Positions 9,202-17,495 of a stretch of 64,000 nt of DNA are shown in pieces. This DNA is from Sphingomonas sp. NFR15 (GTDB lineage Bacteria; Pseudomonadota; Alphaproteobacteria; Sphingomonadales; Sphingomonadaceae). How positions within the stretch are numbered: the first letter of the stretch is position 1; every line of letters begins with the position of its first letter. Made by a program: the position numbers and the translations under genes. The notes beneath the pieces are model-generated. The model did no database searches, was not told where the DNA came from, and worked only from the letters and a program-made list of their open reading frames with translations. The stretch spans positions 1,121,753 to 1,185,752 of the forward strand of contig NZ_FMWX01000001.1 of NCBI RefSeq assembly GCF_900103265.1, given 5' to 3'.

Positions 9202-10485
9202 TCACATCGCCGCGAGCAGGCTCGCGATCGGAATGAAGGCGAATGCGACCGAGCTGTCCGCCACGCCGTAAGGCACGAACAGCTTGTCCCCGTGCCGCAG
9301 CGCGCCGCAGGTATAAACGACGTTGGGCACATAGCCTTCACGGTCCTGGTCGGCCGCCGCGAGGATCGGCTCCTTGGTCCGCCCGAGCACCTTCGAGGGA
9401 TCGTGCTTGTCGAGCAACACCGCACCGATCGCGTATTTGCGCATCGCGCCAACGCCGTGGGTCAGCAGCAACCAGCCTTGATCCACCTCGATCGGCGGCC
9501 CGCAATTGCCGATCTGCACAAGCTCCCACGGCAGTTCGGGGGCGAGCAGCTTTTCGCCTTCCTCCCAATGCGTGAGCGTATCGGATTTGAGCAGGAACAG
9601 ATTTTCGCCATCCTGGCGGCCGATCATCATATATCGGCCATCGATCTTGCGCGGGAACAACGCCATGCCCTTGTTGCGCGCGGCCGGACCGGTCATCGGC
9701 ACCAGATCGAACGCGCGGAAATCACGCGTTCGCATCAACTCGGACTGGATCGCGGACCCATTGTAGGCGGTATAGGTGCCGAGCCACTCCCACGAGCCGT
9801 CATCGTGCTGGAAATGGACGAGGCGCAGATCCTCGAGACCCTTTGATTGCGCGTTGGTGATCGGGAAGATCACCGTGCCCGACAGAGTCGAGTCGCGGTG
9901 ACGGTACACTGTCACCGGGCCCTCGGGCACATGCTCTTCATCGACGCCGACCATATCGGTCGCGGTCGCGAAGGGCGGCTCCGGAGCGAGCTTCAACTCA
10001 TTGTTGTCAGTGATGATGCCTTCGCGAAACGCAACCGAGGAGATGTGCCCCTCGCCGACCGCGCGCAGCGACATGAGGATGCGCTGCGACCCCGGCGGCA
10101 TGCCCGACTGGTCGTGGTGCGGCACCGCGCTAGGGTTCATGAGCGCGGCGGCCGCATAGCTATATTCGTGGCAGAAATACGCGCCGATCAACTGTCGCTT
10201 CTCGTCGTCGATCGCCGCGCCATTCAGGCCGAGCATCCCCTCGATCTCGTCATAGCGCGTCATGAACACGCGCCGCGTCTGCCAGTGCCGCGCCTCGAAA
10301 TCCTTGAGCACGATCTCCAGCTCGGCGCTCGTCTCGGCAGCGTCGAGTGCGAGCACGGCGTTGACGATCCGCTCGGTGCGGCTCGGCCCCTGCCCGTTAT
10401 TCGCCCAGGCAAGGTGGAACGGGCGCACGACGACCCGCGACGGATCGGCATGCAGCCGCAGTGCATGGTGAAACAAATCTATCAC
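9202..10485 (-). CDS. GH130 family glycosidase/phosphorylase (mannoside-active type)
   Basis: About 427 residues with the five-bladed propeller pattern of GH130, the family of beta-mannoside phosphorylases and beta-1,2-mannosidases. Typical blocks are GNCGPPIEVDQGWLLLTHGV, EGYVPNVVYTCGAL and the closing YGVADSSVAFAF. A longer frame would overlap the upstream glycosyltransferase by about 100 bases. The GTG at 10485 is preferred because GAGG lies 7 bases before it and the protein then begins directly with VIDLFHHALRL. The gene is 46 bp after the GT4 fusion gene on the same strand. Together they suggest synthesis and turnover of a mannose-containing oligosaccharide; that pairing is inference. 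Confidence 0.82.
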   Translation of the reverse strand: MIDLFHHALRLHADPSRVVVRPFHLAWANNGQGPSRTERIVNAVLALDAAETSAELEIVLKDFEARHWQTRRVFMTRYDEIEGMLGLNGAAIDDEKRQLIGAYFCHEYSYAAAALMNPSAVPHHDQSGMPPGSQRILMSLRAVGEGHISSVAFREGIITDNNELKLAPEPPFATATDMVGVDEEHVPEGPVTVYRHRDSTLSGTVIFPITNAQSKGLEDLRLVHFQHDDGSWEWLGTYTAYNGSAIQSELMRTRDFRAFDLVPMTGPAARNKGMALFPRKIDGRYMMIGRQDGENLFLLKSDTLTHWEEGEKLLAPELPWELVQIGNCGPPIEVDQGWLLLTHGVGAMRKYAIGAVLLDKHDPSKVLGRTKEPILAAADQDREGYVPNVVYTCGALRHGDKLFVPYGVADSSVAFAFIPIASLLAAM

Positions 10486-10531
10486 GCCTAAGCCTCGCCA
10501 ATCGTCCGCACCCGCGGCGTCGCGAGCGAGG

Positions 10532-12808
10532 CTACGCGACGGCGCGATCCGGTCCTGCCACGCTTTCGGCCCGTTTTGAAAGCCCCGAAATCGCGCAAGA
10601 GGCAAGTTGCAGCGCCAAAATCGATTCGGCACCCTGGTTCCGGTTGAGACCGGTGGGCATCAGCCCATCGAAACAGCCGCCGTCCTGTACGGTGGCGAGC
10701 GGCAGATCGAGATCGTTGACACCCAGATACCATAGATACGCGCGCATCGCCTCGTCGATCCAGCGCTGATCGCCGGTGGCCTCGAACGCGGCCTCGCACG
10801 CCTCGATCGTCGCCTGCGCTTCGAGCGGCTGCTGGTCGAACGGCAATGGCGGCTGATAAGGCCGGTTGAAACTCTCGCTGCCGACGGCGCGGAAGCGGCC
10901 CTCGGGCGAGGTCTGCTGCGCGATGATCCAATCGAGCGTGGCGGTGCCGCATGCGATCAGATCGTCGCGGTTCAGCGCCTTGCCGGCCCGGAGCAATGCC
11001 TCGGGCAGACGCGCATTGTCATAGGCCAGCACGATCTCGAACCACTCCCATTCGGGGCGGCGCGCCTCTTCAAGCAACGCCAGCAGTTCGGTCGAGAAGC
11101 GCGTGAGGATGCTGCGCGCGAGCGCATGTCCCGGGAAGGCTTCGAGGATCGCCGCCGCGCCGAGCATGGCGAAGCCGTGCGCGCGGGGGCTGCCGAGTTC
11201 GAAGGCGAGGCTCGCGGTCATGTCGAACATCGCCACGGCCCAGTCGCGGTGCTTGGCATGCCGCGCGTCGCGCGCGGTTACGCCCAACGCCCAGAGCGTG
11301 CGGCCGTTCGAATCCTCCGATCCGGCGTCCTCGCACCACGTCCTGTCGAAGCGCATGAAGTTGCGGAAGCGGCGCGCCTCGGGGTTCCAGGCATATTGGA
11401 GGAACGATTCGTAGATCGTCATCCACTTGTCGCGCGTGTCGTCGGCGAGCGCGTCCATCTTGCACGTCAGCATCAGCGCGCGGGCATTGTCGTCGATGCA
11501 ATAGCCGTGGCGACGGTCAGGCACCGAGAAGATCGCGTGCTGAAACATGCCGGTCGAATCGCTCATCCGCTCCACTGCGGAGAAATCCGGATCGAGCGGG
11601 GTGAGCGACGTGCTTGGCCCCGCGATCCGGCGCGGTCTGGCCGCGACCATTCCGACGATCTCGCGCATCGCGCGCTCGGCGAGACGCGGCCAGATCATCG
11701 TGCGGCCACGCTCATAGGCACGCTGCGACAGCCGCATGCGGTTACGATCGCTTCCAAGCAACGCGTTGATTTCGCGTGCGAAGGCTTCGCTGTCGCCGAA
11801 ATCGACCAGCACGCCATGCCCGTCGGAGAGGATCTCGGTGGCGTGGACATACGGTGTGGACACCACCGCTTTGCCGACGCCCACCGCATAGGACAGCGTG
11901 CCCGACGTGATCTGCGCGGGGTTCACATAAGGCGTCGCGTAGATGTCGGCCGCCTGGAGATAATCGATCAGATCGTCATGCTCGACGAACTCGTTGATGA
12001 AGGCCACCTGGTCGGCCACGCCATGCTCGGCGGCGAGCGCCTTGAGCCGGTCGCGATACGCCTCGCCCTCGTGCGCGACGAGGTTCGGATGAGTCGCGCC
12101 AAGCACGACATACAGCGCGTCCGGGTGCTTGTCGGTGATGGCCGGCATCGCGTCGATGATCGTTTCGATGCCCTTGCCGGGCGCGAGCAGGCCGAAGGTG
12201 AAGATCACCTGCTTGCCCTGCCAGCCGAACCGCGCCTTCAGCGTATCGGGGTTGACGAACTCACGATCGGGCACGCCGTGCGGGATCATCGCGAGGGTAC
12301 GCGCGCTCGCACCATATACGCGCTCGAGAATCTCACGGCCACGCTCCGCCATCACGATGATCTTGGCGGCGCGGCGCAGCAGCCCCTCCATGACACGTCG
12401 CTCGTCCGCGCTCGGGCGTTCGAGGATGGTGTGCAACGTCACGATGACGGGAATGGTGACGCGGTCGAGCAGCGCGAGCAAATGCTCGCCCGCCGGGCCG
12501 CCATAGATGCCATATTCGTGCTGAACCCACAGCGCCTGCGCGCCGCTCTGTTCGATCGCCCGCGCCGCTTCGGAGTAAGCGATGCGATCCTGCTCGGGGA
12601 TGCTCATCGTCACTTCCGGGGGATATGCGTAACGGCCCGGATGATCGTCCATCGCGTACACATCGACCTTCAGGTCGGGGAAGCGGCCCTTCAACGCGGT
12701 GAACGTATCAGTCGTATATGTCGCGAGGCCGCATTTGCGCGGAAGGAAATTGCCGAGCAACGCGATATGATCGACAGAAGGGAGCACGTCTGCTGATCGT
12801 GTCATCAA
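10532..12808 (-). CDS. Two-domain protein: GT4 glycosyltransferase fused to a C-terminal helical glycosidase-like domain
   Basis: A 758-residue protein. Residues ~12-390 are a GT4 glycosyltransferase: FLPRKCGLATYTTDTF start, the WVQHEYGIYGG segment, TFGLLAPGKGIETIIDA and the SGTLSYAVGVGKAVVSTPY donor-site region. Residues ~400-745 are alpha-helical and resemble an (alpha/alpha)6 barrel, with CIDDNARALM, FDRTWCEDAGSEDSNGRTLWALG and GGCFDGL. Such fusions next to GH130 genes occur in many Proteobacteria. The likely role is building a mannoside or related oligosaccharide, with the helical domain possibly trimming or binding it. There is no signal peptide, so the protein is cytoplasmic. Its function has not been tested. 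Confidence 0.83.
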   Translation of the reverse strand: MMTRSADVLPSVDHIALLGNFLPRKCGLATYTTDTFTALKGRFPDLKVDVYAMDDHPGRYAYPPEVTMSIPEQDRIAYSEAARAIEQSGAQALWVQHEYGIYGGPAGEHLLALLDRVTIPVIVTLHTILERPSADERRVMEGLLRRAAKIIVMAERGREILERVYGASARTLAMIPHGVPDREFVNPDTLKARFGWQGKQVIFTFGLLAPGKGIETIIDAMPAITDKHPDALYVVLGATHPNLVAHEGEAYRDRLKALAAEHGVADQVAFINEFVEHDDLIDYLQAADIYATPYVNPAQITSGTLSYAVGVGKAVVSTPYVHATEILSDGHGVLVDFGDSEAFAREINALLGSDRNRMRLSQRAYERGRTMIWPRLAERAMREIVGMVAARPRRIAGPSTSLTPLDPDFSAVERMSDSTGMFQHAIFSVPDRRHGYCIDDNARALMLTCKMDALADDTRDKWMTIYESFLQYAWNPEARRFRNFMRFDRTWCEDAGSEDSNGRTLWALGVTARDARHAKHRDWAVAMFDMTASLAFELGSPRAHGFAMLGAAAILEAFPGHALARSILTRFSTELLALLEEARRPEWEWFEIVLAYDNARLPEALLRAGKALNRDDLIACGTATLDWIIAQQTSPEGRFRAVGSESFNRPYQPPLPFDQQPLEAQATIEACEAAFEATGDQRWIDEAMRAYLWYLGVNDLDLPLATVQDGGCFDGLMPTGLNRNQGAESILALQLASCAISGLSKRAESVAGPDRAVA

Positions 12809-12938
12809 AGGCCATCCTGCATGAACAACGGCTTAACGCCCGCTACGCCTCCTCAAACGGTTCGGCCGCGATATGGTTGCATTATTGTTGCATCGCGGCA
12901 TATCGAATCCCATTGATTTGAATCAATATTGTTCCCGC

Positions 12939-13385
12939 TCAGCCTCGTCCGCGATACCCCGGCACGTCCTGCGAAGGCAGCCACAATCCTTCCGGGGGCG
13001 AGCCCGACTGCCAGAATACGTCGATTGGAATGCCGCCGCGCGGATACCAATAGCCGCCGATGCGGAGCCACAGCGGCTGCATTTCCGCGAACAGCCGCTC
13101 GCCGATGCCGACCGTGCAATCCTCATGAAACGCCTGATGGTTGCGGAAGGCGCCAAGGAACAGCTTGAGCGACTTGGATTCGACGATCGTCGCGTCGGGC
13201 GCGTAATCGATGACGAGGTGCGCGAAATCGGGTTGCGCCGTCACCGGACACAGGGACGTGAATTCGGGCGCGGTGAAGCGCACCAGATACGGGCGCCCGC
13301 GACGCGGGTTGGGAACGTAATCGAGCACGGCTTCCTCGGGCGAGGAAGGAAGCGCGCTGGTCTGGCCGAGATGCTTTGGAGTCAT
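12939..13385 (-). CDS. queF: NADPH-dependent 7-cyano-7-deazaguanine reductase (preQ0 reductase)
   Basis: A 148-residue single-domain QueF. It reduces preQ0 to preQ1 in queuosine biosynthesis for tRNA modification. All key residues are visible: nucleophile Cys46 in SLCPVT, Asp53 in PDF, the ESKSLKLFL motif (69-77), and His87-Glu88 in NHQAFHE. The spacing Cys-7-Asp and Cys-41-His matches the Bacillus enzyme. The start is set at MTPKHLG; an upstream extension of 61 codons reads into the divergent sseA leader and is not conserved-looking. The gene is divergent from sseA with a 121-bp gap. Confidence 0.95.
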   Translation of the reverse strand: MTPKHLGQTSALPSSPEEAVLDYVPNPRRGRPYLVRFTAPEFTSLCPVTAQPDFAHLVIDYAPDATIVESKSLKLFLGAFRNHQAFHEDCTVGIGERLFAEMQPLWLRIGGYWYPRGGIPIDVFWQSGSPPEGLWLPSQDVPGYRGRG

Positions 13386-13506
13386 GCCGGCTATGTAGTG
13401 TCGTACACGCGGGTTCGCCACTGCGCCTCGACGACGCCGGGATGCAGGGCTAGGACGCGGTTCGAGGGCTGCACCGCCCCGCCCCCAGACACGATGAGGT
13501 GTGAAC

Positions 13507-14346
13507 ATGGACTCGCTGGTATCGACCGAATGGCTCGCCGCCGAACTGGGCGCGGCCGATCTGCGCATCGTCGATGCGAGCTATTACCTTGCCGAGCACA
13601 AGCGCGATGCGCGGGCCGAGTTCGCGGCCGCGCACATCCCGGGCGCGGTGTTTCTCGATCTGGCCGAGGTGGCGGACACGGCGAGCCCCCTCCCCACCAT
13701 GCTGCCCGCGCCCGAGAAATTCGCGAGCCGGATGCAGTCGCTTGGCCTAGGCGATGGCACGCGGATCGTGATCTATGACGCATCCCCGGTGCGTTCATCG
13801 GCACGCGCATGGTGGATGCTGCGCCATTTCGGCGTGCGCGATGTCGCGATCCTCGACGGCGGCTTCAGCAAATGGCGCGCCGAGGGCCGCGCCGTGGAAA
13901 GCGGCGAACCCGCGCCACGGCACCGCCATTTCACCATCGCCGCGATACGAGACGACGTGCGTGATCTGGCGGCGATGCGGGCCAACATCGACAGCGGTGC
14001 CGAGCAGGTGCTCGACGCGCGATCGGCGAGCCGCTTCACCGGCGAGGAAGCCGACCCGCGCCCTGGCGTTGCTCCCGGCCATATCCCCGGCTCGAAACAC
14101 CTGCACTATGCGACGCTGTTCAACGCCGACAACACGTGGAAGACCGGAGACGCGCTGCGGGCGGCGTTCGACGATGCCGGAATCGATCTCGCGAAGCCGC
14201 TCGTCACCACCTGCGGATCGGGCATCACCGCCGCCGGGCTGCTGTTCGGCGCGCATCTGCTCGGCGCGGACGGTGCGCTCTATGACGGCAGTTGGTCCGA
14301 ATGGGGGGCCGATCCCGCTACCCCCAATGCGACGGGCGAGGCATGA
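13507..14346 (+). CDS. sseA: 3-mercaptopyruvate sulfurtransferase
   Basis: A 279-residue tandem-rhodanese protein. It transfers sulfur from 3-mercaptopyruvate to thiol or cyanide acceptors. The active loop CGSGITA, with Cys236, is the mercaptopyruvate type (thiosulfate sulfurtransferases have CRxG-type loops). The N-terminal inactive rhodanese half has [19 protein letters not shown] and HIPGAVFLD. The ATG at 13507 is chosen over the GTG at 13501 because GAGG (13496-13499) is 7 bases from the ATG but only 1 base from the GTG. Its stop overlaps the metC start (ATGA), so sulfur-amino-acid metabolism genes are translationally coupled here. Confidence 0.93.
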   Translation: MDSLVSTEWLAAELGAADLRIVDASYYLAEHKRDARAEFAAAHIPGAVFLDLAEVADTASPLPTMLPAPEKFASRMQSLGLGDGTRIVIYDASPVRSSARAWWMLRHFGVRDVAILDGGFSKWRAEGRAVESGEPAPRHRHFTIAAIRDDVRDLAAMRANIDSGAEQVLDARSASRFTGEEADPRPGVAPGHIPGSKHLHYATLFNADNTWKTGDALRAAFDDAGIDLAKPLVTTCGSGITAAGLLFGAHLLGADGALYDGSWSEWGADPATPNATGEA

Positions 14347-15533
14347 GCGCGAACGGTAAGGGCGATTCGACCCGCGTCGTCGCCGCCGGACGGCGCAAAG
14401 ACTGGACCCAGGGCATCGTCAACACCCCGGTCTGGCGCGCCTCGACCATCCTGTACGACAGCGTCGCGGACCTGCGCGCCTCGGGCGCCACCGACACGCA
14501 CCATCGCCTGTTCTACGGCCGGCGTGGTACGCCGACCCAGTGGAGCCTCGCCGACGCGCTCACCGAACTCGAGCCGGGCGCCGAGGCGACGTTCCTCTAT
14601 CCGTCGGGCGTCGCGGCGATCGCCGCGGCATTGCTTTCGGTAGTGTCTCCCGGCGACGAGCTGCTGCTCGTCGACAGTGCCTACGATCCGTCGCGCGGGA
14701 TCGCCAACACGTTGCTCAAGCGGATGGGCATCACCACGCGCTTCTACGATCCGCTGATCGGGGCCGGCATCGCCGACCTGATCGGCCCCGCCACGCGCGC
14801 GATCCTGATGGAGAGCCCCGGCAGCCTCACCTTCGAGGTGCAGGACGTGCCGGCGATCTGCGCGGCGGCGAAGGCGCGCGGCGTGGTGACGCTACTCGAC
14901 AACACCTGGGCTACGCCCTTGTTCTTCCCCGCGATCGAACATGGCGTCGATCTGTCGATCCTCGCCTGCACCAAATATGTCGTCGGCCATTCGGACGTGA
15001 TGCTCGGATCGGTCACGGCGGCACCAGGGCATTTCGGCAAGCTACGGGATACCAGCTTTCAATTGGGTCAGGTCGCGAGCCCGGACGATTCGTGGCTCGG
15101 ATCGCGGGGCTTGCGGACGATGGCGGTGCGGCTGCGCCAGCATCAGGCGAGCGCACTCCGCATCGCCGAATGGCTGGCGGGGCGCCCCGAAGTGTCACGC
15201 GTGCTACACCCGGCATTGCCCTCCTGCCCCGGCCATGCGCTGTTCGCGCGCGACTTCAAGGGCGCGTCGGGGCTGTTCTCGTTCGTGTTGAACGGCGGGG
15301 ACGATGCGGCGCGCGCCGCGCTGATCGACGGCCTCGACCATTTCGGCATCGGCTTTAGCTGGGGCGGGTTCGAAAGCCTCGCGCTGCCGGTCGATCCCGC
15401 ACGCCACCGCACCGCAACACGCCGCGCCGATGCCGGACCGATCATCCGCCTCCAAATCGGGCTGGAGGACACCGACGATCTGATCGCCGACCTCGACGCC
15501 GGGCTCGCCCGCTTCCGCGCGCACGTCTCATAA
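14343..15533 (+). CDS. metC: Cystathionine beta-lyase (Cys/Met metabolism PLP enzyme)
   Basis: A 396-residue PLP enzyme of the Cys/Met metabolism family. The PLP-binding lysine is Lys211 in ACTKYVVGHSD. Other landmarks are LFYGRRGTPTQ near the start, YPSGVAAIAAALLSV, LMESPGSLTFEVQDVPAI and LDNTWATPLFF. It cleaves cystathionine to homocysteine, pyruvate and ammonia. Related gamma-synthases and gamma-lyases share the fold; the SLTFEVQD region and the closing SWGGFESLALP favour beta-lyase. The start lies in the ATGA overlap with sseA. It forms a two-gene operon with sseA. Confidence 0.88.
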   Translation: MSANGKGDSTRVVAAGRRKDWTQGIVNTPVWRASTILYDSVADLRASGATDTHHRLFYGRRGTPTQWSLADALTELEPGAEATFLYPSGVAAIAAALLSVVSPGDELLLVDSAYDPSRGIANTLLKRMGITTRFYDPLIGAGIADLIGPATRAILMESPGSLTFEVQDVPAICAAAKARGVVTLLDNTWATPLFFPAIEHGVDLSILACTKYVVGHSDVMLGSVTAAPGHFGKLRDTSFQLGQVASPDDSWLGSRGLRTMAVRLRQHQASALRIAEWLAGRPEVSRVLHPALPSCPGHALFARDFKGASGLFSFVLNGGDDAARAALIDGLDHFGIGFSWGGFESLALPVDPARHRTATRRADAGPIIRLQIGLEDTDDLIADLDAGLARFRAHVS

Positions 15534-15564
15534 AGGAAGACGTGTTGCCCGGCCACCACACTGG

Positions 15565-15599
15565 CAACAAAACAGACACAAACCAGCAAAATTTTGTTG
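15565..15599. promoter_or_regulatory. AT-rich inverted repeat in the porin leader (CAACAAAA...TTTTGTTG)
   Basis: An 8-bp inverted repeat with 19 bases between the arms, overlapping a perfect CAAAATTTTG palindrome at 15587-15596. It lies in an otherwise G+C-rich 186-bp gap between metC and the porin gene, about 120 bp before the porin start. It may be an operator or part of the promoter. No specific regulator can be named. Confidence 0.35.
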
Positions 15600-15719
15600 T
15601 GCTGCACCATGAGCACCGGCACATCAAAGCCTCCAACGGCCAGTTGCGCGGAGGGCTTCCCTTACAGACGCACATGCCCACGGAAGCAGGCGGGGACGAC
15701 GCATTTCGAAAGGAAAACG

Positions 15720-16481
15720 ATGCGCTTCTCCACACTCTCGCTCGGCGCGCTGCTGCTCGCCGCCTCCGTCACGCCCGCCTTCGCGGACGACGCACCCACC
15801 GCTCCGGCTCCGGCATTCACCGTTTCGGGCGGTGCCACGCTGATCTCGGACTACAGGTTCCGCGGCATCTCGCAGACCGACAAGAAGGTGGCTTTGCAGG
15901 GCACCTTCACGGTCTCGCATGAGTCCGGCCTTTACGCGACGGTCTGGGGCTCCTCGATCGATGATTATGTCGCAAACGGCAGCGATCAGGAAATCGATCT
16001 GATCGCGGGCTATTCGAAGACGATCAACGGCATCAAGCTCGATGGCGGCGTGCTCTATTATTACTATCCCGGCGGCGGCCACGCCAACACCGATTTCGCC
16101 GAGCCCTATTTCGACGTCTCGACCCAGTTCGGTCCGGTTAACGGCAAGGTCACCGTCAATTACGCGCCCAAGCAGAAGGCGCTGAGCGTCGGCAAGGGCG
16201 CCGAGGACAATGTGTATCTCGCTGGCGATCTCGCCGCCTCGGTGCCCAACACCCCGATCAGCTTCACCGCGCATCTCGGCCACACCTTCGGCCCGAGCTA
16301 TCTTTCGATCGGCGACAATTACACCGATTGGGGCCTTGGTGGCGCGGTGACGTGGAACCACCTCACGCTCGGCGTCAGCTATGTCGATACGAACAAGGAT
16401 TCGTTCATCACCGATCAGCACGACAGAACCCGCAACATTTCCGGGTCCGGCGTCGTGGTGTCGCTGGGCGCCGCGTTTTAA
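15720..16481 (+). CDS. TorF family putative porin
   Basis: A 253-residue outer-membrane protein. The first 22 residues are a clear Sec signal peptide ending PAFA before DDAP. The mature part opens with FTVSGGATLISDYRFRGISQTDKK, the signature start of the TorF/Gcw-type porins, followed by alternating short beta-strands and a terminal aromatic residue (GAAF), as expected for a beta-barrel. The start is the ATG at 15720, preceded by AAAGGAAAACG. It is monocistronic, with a strong terminator right after the stop. The transported solute is not known. Confidence 0.88.
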   Translation: MRFSTLSLGALLLAASVTPAFADDAPTAPAPAFTVSGGATLISDYRFRGISQTDKKVALQGTFTVSHESGLYATVWGSSIDDYVANGSDQEIDLIAGYSKTINGIKLDGGVLYYYYPGGGHANTDFAEPYFDVSTQFGPVNGKVTVNYAPKQKALSVGKGAEDNVYLAGDLAASVPNTPISFTAHLGHTFGPSYLSIGDNYTDWGLGGAVTWNHLTLGVSYVDTNKDSFITDQHDRTRNISGSGVVVSLGAAF

Positions 16482-16511
16482 GCGAGCGCTCGCCAGGGAC
16501 CGACGACAAAG

Positions 16512-16542
16512 AAAAAGGGAGCGGTTCGCCGCTCCCTTTTTT
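16512..16542. terminator. Bidirectional intrinsic terminator
   Basis: AAAAAGGGAGCGG, loop TTCG, CCGCTCCCTTTTTT. This is a 13-bp stem with A and T tracts on both sides, so it can stop the porin transcript on one strand and the ileS-lspA-lipoprotein transcript on the other. It sits 30 bp after the porin stop and 22 bp after the lipoprotein stop. Confidence 0.93.
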
Positions 16543-16564
16543 GTGTCCGTGGCTTAGCGGCGGC

Positions 16565-16981
16565 TCACTTCGGCGCGGACGCCCGTGCGCTTTGGCCGTC
16601 GCCCTCGGGGGCAGCAACCACGTCGCGGGTTGAGGCGCCCTTGTCGATCACGTTGGTCTGCGGATCGTCGACCGACGAGCGGATACCGGGATCGTCGGAG
16701 TCCACGCCCGCCGCCGCGATCGTCGCGCTCTCGCCCGCGCCACGCGCGGCCGGGCCACCGAACAGAGCATCGAGCGCCTGCGCGTTGGGGCTGATGTCGT
16801 TGGCGCGCGCGGCACCCGGCTGCGGCGGCGCCAACGAGAAATCGGGCGGAATCACCAGCGGCGCCTGGCGCGCGACGGCGAACTCGTCGGGTCCGCCGGG
16901 GCGGCCGAGCCGCGAATGGCCACAGCCGCCGAGCAACAGCGCGACACTCGATACGCTCGCGACACAAACCAGTTTACGCAT
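16565..16981 (-). CDS. DUF3035 (BamF-like) lipoprotein
   Basis: A 138-residue predicted lipoprotein. Residues 1-20 form a lipoprotein signal with the lipobox LLGGC (Cys20). The remainder is hydrophilic, Pro/Ala/Gly-rich and low in predicted structure, with the RQAPLVIPPDFSLAPPQPG segment that marks the DUF3035 family. In Caulobacter this family (BamF) belongs to the outer-membrane beta-barrel assembly complex; assignment here is by similarity of pattern. The start overlaps the last 8 bases of lspA, the gene for the enzyme that would process it. Confidence 0.82.
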   Translation of the reverse strand: MRKLVCVASVSSVALLLGGCGHSRLGRPGGPDEFAVARQAPLVIPPDFSLAPPQPGAARANDISPNAQALDALFGGPAARGAGESATIAAAGVDSDDPGIRSSVDDPQTNVIDKGASTRDVVAAPEGDGQSARASAPK

Positions 16982-17495
16982 TGCCAGAATTCTCCACAGA
17001 AGCTCGTTCCGCCCGGGGCTTGTCGCGTACCAGAAGCGCGCGGACGAACAAGACGAGCACCCCCACCGTAATCGCCGCATCAGCGACATTGAAGACCAAA
17101 AACGGTTGCCAGGTGCCGATATGGAAATCGGCGAAATCGACGACGTACCCGAGCCGGACGCGATCGAGGATGTTGCCGATCGCACCGCCCAACACGCAGC
17201 CGAGCGCGATCTGCTCGATCCGTTTGGGCTCGCGCAGCATCCACACCAGCACGCCTACCGCGATGAGGCCGGTCATCGCCACCAGCATCCAGCGCATCAT
17301 GTCGGTGCTGGCGTGGAGCAGCCCGAGCGAGACACCACGGTTGGCGACGAACTGCAGGTTGAAGAACGGCGTGATCTCGCGCGCATTGGTCAGTTCGTCG
17401 AGACCAAGGACTTGGGTGACACCGTATTTCGCCGCCTGATCGGCGATGAACAACACGGCGGCGGCGGCGAAGCCGGCGATCGGCAAGCGGCTCAT
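16974..17495 (-). CDS. lspA: Lipoprotein signal peptidase II
   Basis: A 173-residue inner-membrane aspartic protease with four hydrophobic segments. It cleaves the signal peptide of diacylglyceryl-modified prolipoproteins. The catalytic pair is Asp111 in GNILDR and Asp139 in FNVADAAI. The start is the ATG at 17495, which forms an ATGA overlap with the ileS stop; an upstream extension is ileS shadow. The gene order ileS-lspA is widespread in Proteobacteria. The last 8 bases overlap the DUF3035 lipoprotein start. Confidence 0.96.
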   Translation of the reverse strand: MSRLPIAGFAAAAVLFIADQAAKYGVTQVLGLDELTNAREITPFFNLQFVANRGVSLGLLHASTDMMRWMLVAMTGLIAVGVLVWMLREPKRIEQIALGCVLGGAIGNILDRVRLGYVVDFADFHIGTWQPFLVFNVADAAITVGVLVLFVRALLVRDKPRAERASVENSGNA

